Shown: positions 5,748-7,646 of the stretch, piece after piece
Layout: each line of letters starts with the position of its first letter
Position numbering within the stretch: position 1 is the first letter of the stretch
Source: Akkermansiaceae bacterium
GTDB taxonomy: Bacteria; Verrucomicrobiota; Verrucomicrobiia; Verrucomicrobiales; Akkermansiaceae
Reading direction: 5' to 3'
DNA length: 7,646 bases
Assembly: GCA_023301335.1 (NCBI GenBank)
Contig: JALZVA010000044.1
Location: 1 to 7,646, forward strand
Notes under the pieces: model-generated
What the model was told of the DNA's origin: nothing
What the model saw: the letters and a program-made list of their open reading frames with translations, nothing else
Database searches by the model: none
Program-made: the position numbers and the translations under genes

Positions 5748-6587
5748 TTACTTAGCTGCAGATTGCTCACCTGCTTTTGACGGGATGAAACCAACGGCTT
5801 CAGTAATCTCGTCTGCTTTCTCTGCAGTAGTTGCGAACTCTAAAAATGCTTTCACCTGACCAGTAGGCTCGCCAACTGTGTAGTAGTAAAGTCTTCTTGC
5901 GAGTGGGTAAGTAGCGAGTTTGCTAATCTTAGGGGAATTGTTATTGATTTTCACAGTCTTGAAGTTGTCTCCTTTAGAGTAGGCGAGACCGACATAGCCG
6001 ATGCCATTTACATTCTTGGAAACTTCTGTGCAGATCTGCTGATTTCCTTCAAGTTTTTGGCAATCAGAACCGTAGTCTTCTCCAGCCATTCCTAACTTAG
6101 AGAATGATTTGTAGGTTCCTGAGGAAGAGTTACGAGTGTAAGAGGAAATAGGGGCGTCAGCTCCACCTACTTCTGACCAGTTCTTGATTTTACCTGTGAA
6201 AATATCTCCGAGTTGCTCAAGTGTGAGTTTTTTGACTGGGTTCTCTTCGTTGACAATCACTGCGATCATGTCCCAAGCGGCAACGTGTTCAACAAGTGAT
6301 TTTCCTGCTGCATCGAACTGATCTTTTTCGTCCTGCTTTACCGCACGACTTGACATTCCGATATCTGCTGAGCCAGAGAGGAGGTTTGAAAAAGCGTGTC
6401 CTGAACCTTGTGGAGTGATTTCGATATCGAGATCCTTGTTGGTCTTAATATACTCTGCTTTTAACTGAGGAACGAGTTTGTTCCCTAGGGTGTCAGATCC
6501 TTTAAAGATGATCTTAGATTGACCAAGGGCGGTAGCAGCGATGGCTGCTGATACTGCTAGAGCAGTTGTGATAGATTTGAGTTTCAT
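5748..6587 (-). CDS. pstS: PstS, periplasmic phosphate-binding protein
   Basis: PstS captures inorganic phosphate in the periplasm and delivers it to PstC/PstA. The 279-residue product starts with a signal peptide: KLK, then a hydrophobic core ITTALAVSAAIAATA, then cleavage probably after ALG around residue 22. There is no lipobox Cys, so it should be a soluble periplasmic protein. Phosphate-contact motifs are visible: KGSDTLGNKLVPQL (29-42), TPQGSGHAFSNLLSGSADIGMSSR (58-81), and SSYTRNSSSGTYKSF (148-162). The middle segment LGDIFTGKIKNWSEVGG (126-142) is typical of the family, as is the Tyr-rich YPLARRLYYYTVG (227-239). Two Cys residues, C176 and C186, could form a disulfide. ATG at 6587 is the only start that gives an intact signal peptide, although it lacks a nearby Shine-Dalgarno. 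It is the first gene of the pst cluster and is followed by a terminator. Confidence 0.96.
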   Translation of the reverse strand: MKLKSITTALAVSAAIAATALGQSKIIFKGSDTLGNKLVPQLKAEYIKTNKDLDIEITPQGSGHAFSNLLSGSADIGMSSRAVKQDEKDQFDAAGKSLVEHVAAWDMIAVIVNEENPVKKLTLEQLGDIFTGKIKNWSEVGGADAPISSYTRNSSSGTYKSFSKLGMAGEDYGSDCQKLEGNQQICTEVSKNVNGIGYVGLAYSKGDNFKTVKINNNSPKISKLATYPLARRLYYYTVGEPTGQVKAFLEFATTAEKADEITEAVGFIPSKAGEQSAAK

Positions 6588-6613
6588 GTATTTTTTAGTT
6601 AATGAATTTCATG

Positions 6614-6619
6614 CCTCCT
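6614..6619 (-). promoter_or_regulatory. AGGAGG misplaced 26 nt upstream of the pstS start
   Basis: A perfect AGGAGG lies on the minus strand, 26 nt before the pstS ATG, which is too far to position a ribosome directly. It is 1 nt before another ATG (6612) that opens a five-codon frame MKFIN ending TAA (6595-6612), out of frame with pstS. It may act as a standby or leader site, or it may be a chance purine run in a genome that uses few Shine-Dalgarno sequences. Confidence 0.35.
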
Positions 6620-6639
6620 GTTTTGAAGGACATACGCAG

Positions 6640-6667
6640 ATTAAACTCAGATGATGTGATTCAGCAA
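6640..6667 (-). promoter_or_regulatory. Candidate -35/-10 promoter of pstS
   Basis: On the minus strand TTGCTG (6662-6667) and TTTAAT (6640-6645) are separated by 16 bp. The -10 matches consensus at five of six positions, but the -35 is poor, as in activator-dependent promoters. The GTNAC cluster lies just upstream (6678-6720), where an activator would sit. The leader would be about 46 nt. Confidence 0.35.
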
Positions 6668-6677
6668 GAGGGGTATG

Positions 6678-6720
6678 GTAACACTTCTGTCACAGAGAAA
6701 GACCTAAAGTGACCAGTCAC
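6678..6720 (-). promoter_or_regulatory. Candidate Pho-box-like GTNAC cluster before pstS
   Basis: Four GTNAC motifs lie within 43 bp, at 6678-6682, 6689-6693, 6709-6713 and 6716-6720. The two nearest the gene form TGTGACA-GAAG-TGTTACC on the minus strand, i.e. 7-bp half-sites with a 4-bp spacer and an 11-bp period, the layout of PhoB/PhoP boxes. The outer pair forms a near-palindrome GTGACTGGTCAC. The position between sufD's terminator and the pstS promoter fits an activator site for phosphate starvation. The regulator itself is not in the window. Confidence 0.45.
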
Positions 6721-6754
6721 AAATTGATAAGCTCAGTATATTTGGGGTCTAGAA

Positions 6755-6790
6755 GAAAAAATAAAAAAATGGGCTGCAAAGATGCAGCCC
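6755..6790 (-). terminator. Intrinsic terminator of the suf transcript
   Basis: A perfect 8-bp GC-rich stem, GGGCTGCA (6771-6778) with TGCAGCCC (6783-6790) around a 4-nt loop, is followed on the minus strand by ATTTTTTTATTTTTT (6756-6770). It lies 29 bp after the sufD stop codon and isolates sufD from the pst locus. Confidence 0.92.
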
Positions 6791-6819
6791 AAAAGGAGAG
6801 GGGGATGGGGAGTGGTGAC

Positions 6820-7646
6820 TTAGGCTTTACCTGTCACTTTGTTGAATTTGGCGTCGATATAAGTCATCACTAACTCTTCGAGGCTATCGTTGGATAAGCG
6901 CTCGACCACTTCGATACTGAAGCCACGTGCGATCAACTGTTTTGCAGCCTTACTGTGCACACCCCTCGCTTGGAGGTAGAAAATCTCTTCATCAGAGATC
7001 GTCGAAGCGGTGCTACCGTGTGAGCATTTGACGTTGTCAGCATTAATCTGAAGACCAGGCATGCTGTTACTCTCTGTGGTGTCATCCATGAGGAGGTTAC
7101 GGCAGGTCTGATAAGCATCTGTGAAGTGCGCTCCTTCATCAACGGAGATGAGTCCTGAGAAGACAGTCTTCGCCTTATCATAAGAGGTGTTCTTATAAAG
7201 GAGATCTGAATAGGTGTGCGGTGCTCCGTGATGCTGGAACGTGCGCTGATCATATTCCTGTGTGCCAGATCCGATATTGATAGAGAGCATGTCTGAATGT
7301 GCTCCTGATTCTAACAGTCTGCTATACGACTCGTTTCTCACCCATGTGGCTCCCACATTGAGTGTGAAGCTTTTCACCCGTGCGTCTCTAGCTGCCTGAA
7401 GGTCGCTGATGGAGATAAGCTTTGAGGCGAGATTAAGATCCTGAATCGCAGTGTAAGAAAGCTGTGAGCCAGCGGCTGCGTGCAGGTCATTCATTGCGAT
7501 CACGAGACTGGCGTCTGTATCAGCTGATGATTTAAAGTAATCAATAACTGTAACCTTAGCATTTTCCTCCGTCACCACTAGGGTGTGGGGGAAGGTGCAA
7601 GCCTTATCACCTGAGGTGATGTGGTAGCATTCAATAGGCTTCTCTA
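6820..7646 (-). CDS. sufD: SufD-type Fe-S cluster assembly scaffold subunit, 5' end missing
   Basis: SufD partners SufB and the SufC ATPase in the SufBCD complex that builds Fe-S clusters in the cytoplasm. The visible 274 residues continue in frame to the right edge with no stop (EKPIECYHITSGDKACTFPHTL precedes the GTG at 7578), so that GTG is not the start and the N-terminal part lies outside the window. The beta-helix core of the SufB/SufD family is clear: ALVVTEENAKVTVIDYF-like strand, DQRTFQHHGAPHTYSDLLYK, VFSGLISVDEGAHFTDAYQTCRNLLM, then PGLQINADNVKCSHGS (CSHGS at 7012-7026) and DEEIFYLQARGV with a short helical C-terminus. The ADNVKCSHG signature and the FYLxxRG block are the usual SufD C-terminal features; SufB has EHEAT-type residues at the corresponding place. 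SufB is the main alternative. It is the last gene of its transcript, ending at a terminator. Confidence 0.88.
   Translation of the reverse strand, partial: EKPIECYHITSGDKACTFPHTLVVTEENAKVTVIDYFKSSADTDASLVIAMNDLHAAAGSQLSYTAIQDLNLASKLISISDLQAARDARVKSFTLNVGATWVRNESYSRLLESGAHSDMLSINIGSGTQEYDQRTFQHHGAPHTYSDLLYKNTSYDKAKTVFSGLISVDEGAHFTDAYQTCRNLLMDDTTESNSMPGLQINADNVKCSHGSTASTISDEEIFYLQARGVHSKAAKQLIARGFSIEVVERLSNDSLEELVMTYIDAKFNKVTGKA

Noticed and set aside
6933..7253. 106-codon minus-strand open frame within sufD
   Set aside because: It is a +1/-1 frame shadow of sufD. The sufD frame carries the conserved family motifs throughout.
7576..7578. GTG as the start of the sufD-type gene
   Set aside because: The frame stays open upstream to the window edge and the upstream residues (IECYHITSGDKACTFPHTLVV) continue a family-like strand pattern. 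The protein is cut by the edge and does not start here.

Overview
All recognisable genes in this window lie on the minus strand. They are described here in transcription order, from high to low coordinates. The core is a complete high-affinity phosphate uptake locus, pstS-pstC-pstA-pstB-phoU. Upstream of it is the 3' part of an iron-sulfur cluster assembly gene (sufD type, running off the right edge). Downstream are a SPOUT/TrmH-family RNA 2'-O-methyltransferase gene and the first 62 codons of an unidentified basic protein that runs off the left edge.

The organism looks like a Gram-negative-type bacterium of moderate GC. PstS has a cleavable signal peptide rather than a lipobox, the PstC permease carries a very large extra periplasmic region, and several starts lack a clear Shine-Dalgarno. 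This combination fits the Planctomycetota/Verrucomicrobiota area, with Verrucomicrobiota my preferred guess. That placement is an inference from gene style, not a proof. No mobile element, CRISPR array, tRNA or rRNA is visible.

Layout: sufD (6820-7646, partial) ends at a strong intrinsic terminator (6755-6790). A 232-bp gap then carries the pstS control region, with a cluster of GTNAC motifs, a candidate promoter and an oddly placed AGGAGG. pstS (5748-6587) is followed by a 15-bp-stem terminator hairpin (5686-5720) and a second GTNAC cluster ahead of pstC. pstC (3611-5587), pstA (2475-3605) and pstB (1693-2481) are tightly packed, with a 5-bp gap and then a 7-bp overlap, so they should be co-transcribed and translationally coupled. 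phoU (932-1621) follows after 71 AT-rich bases. The methyltransferase gene (298-816) follows after about 115 bases. A convincing sigma-70-type promoter at 230-257 drives the left-edge gene.

How they work together: PstS captures phosphate in the periplasm, PstC and PstA form the membrane channel, PstB hydrolyses ATP to power import, and PhoU normally ties transporter state to phosphate signalling. No phoB or phoR is present here. Points most worth a second look are the roughly 330-residue periplasmic insertion in PstC, a degenerate second metal-binding motif in PhoU, the matching GTNAC clusters before pstS and pstC, and the terminator that splits pstS from the rest of the transporter genes. 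I found no clearly new multi-gene system.
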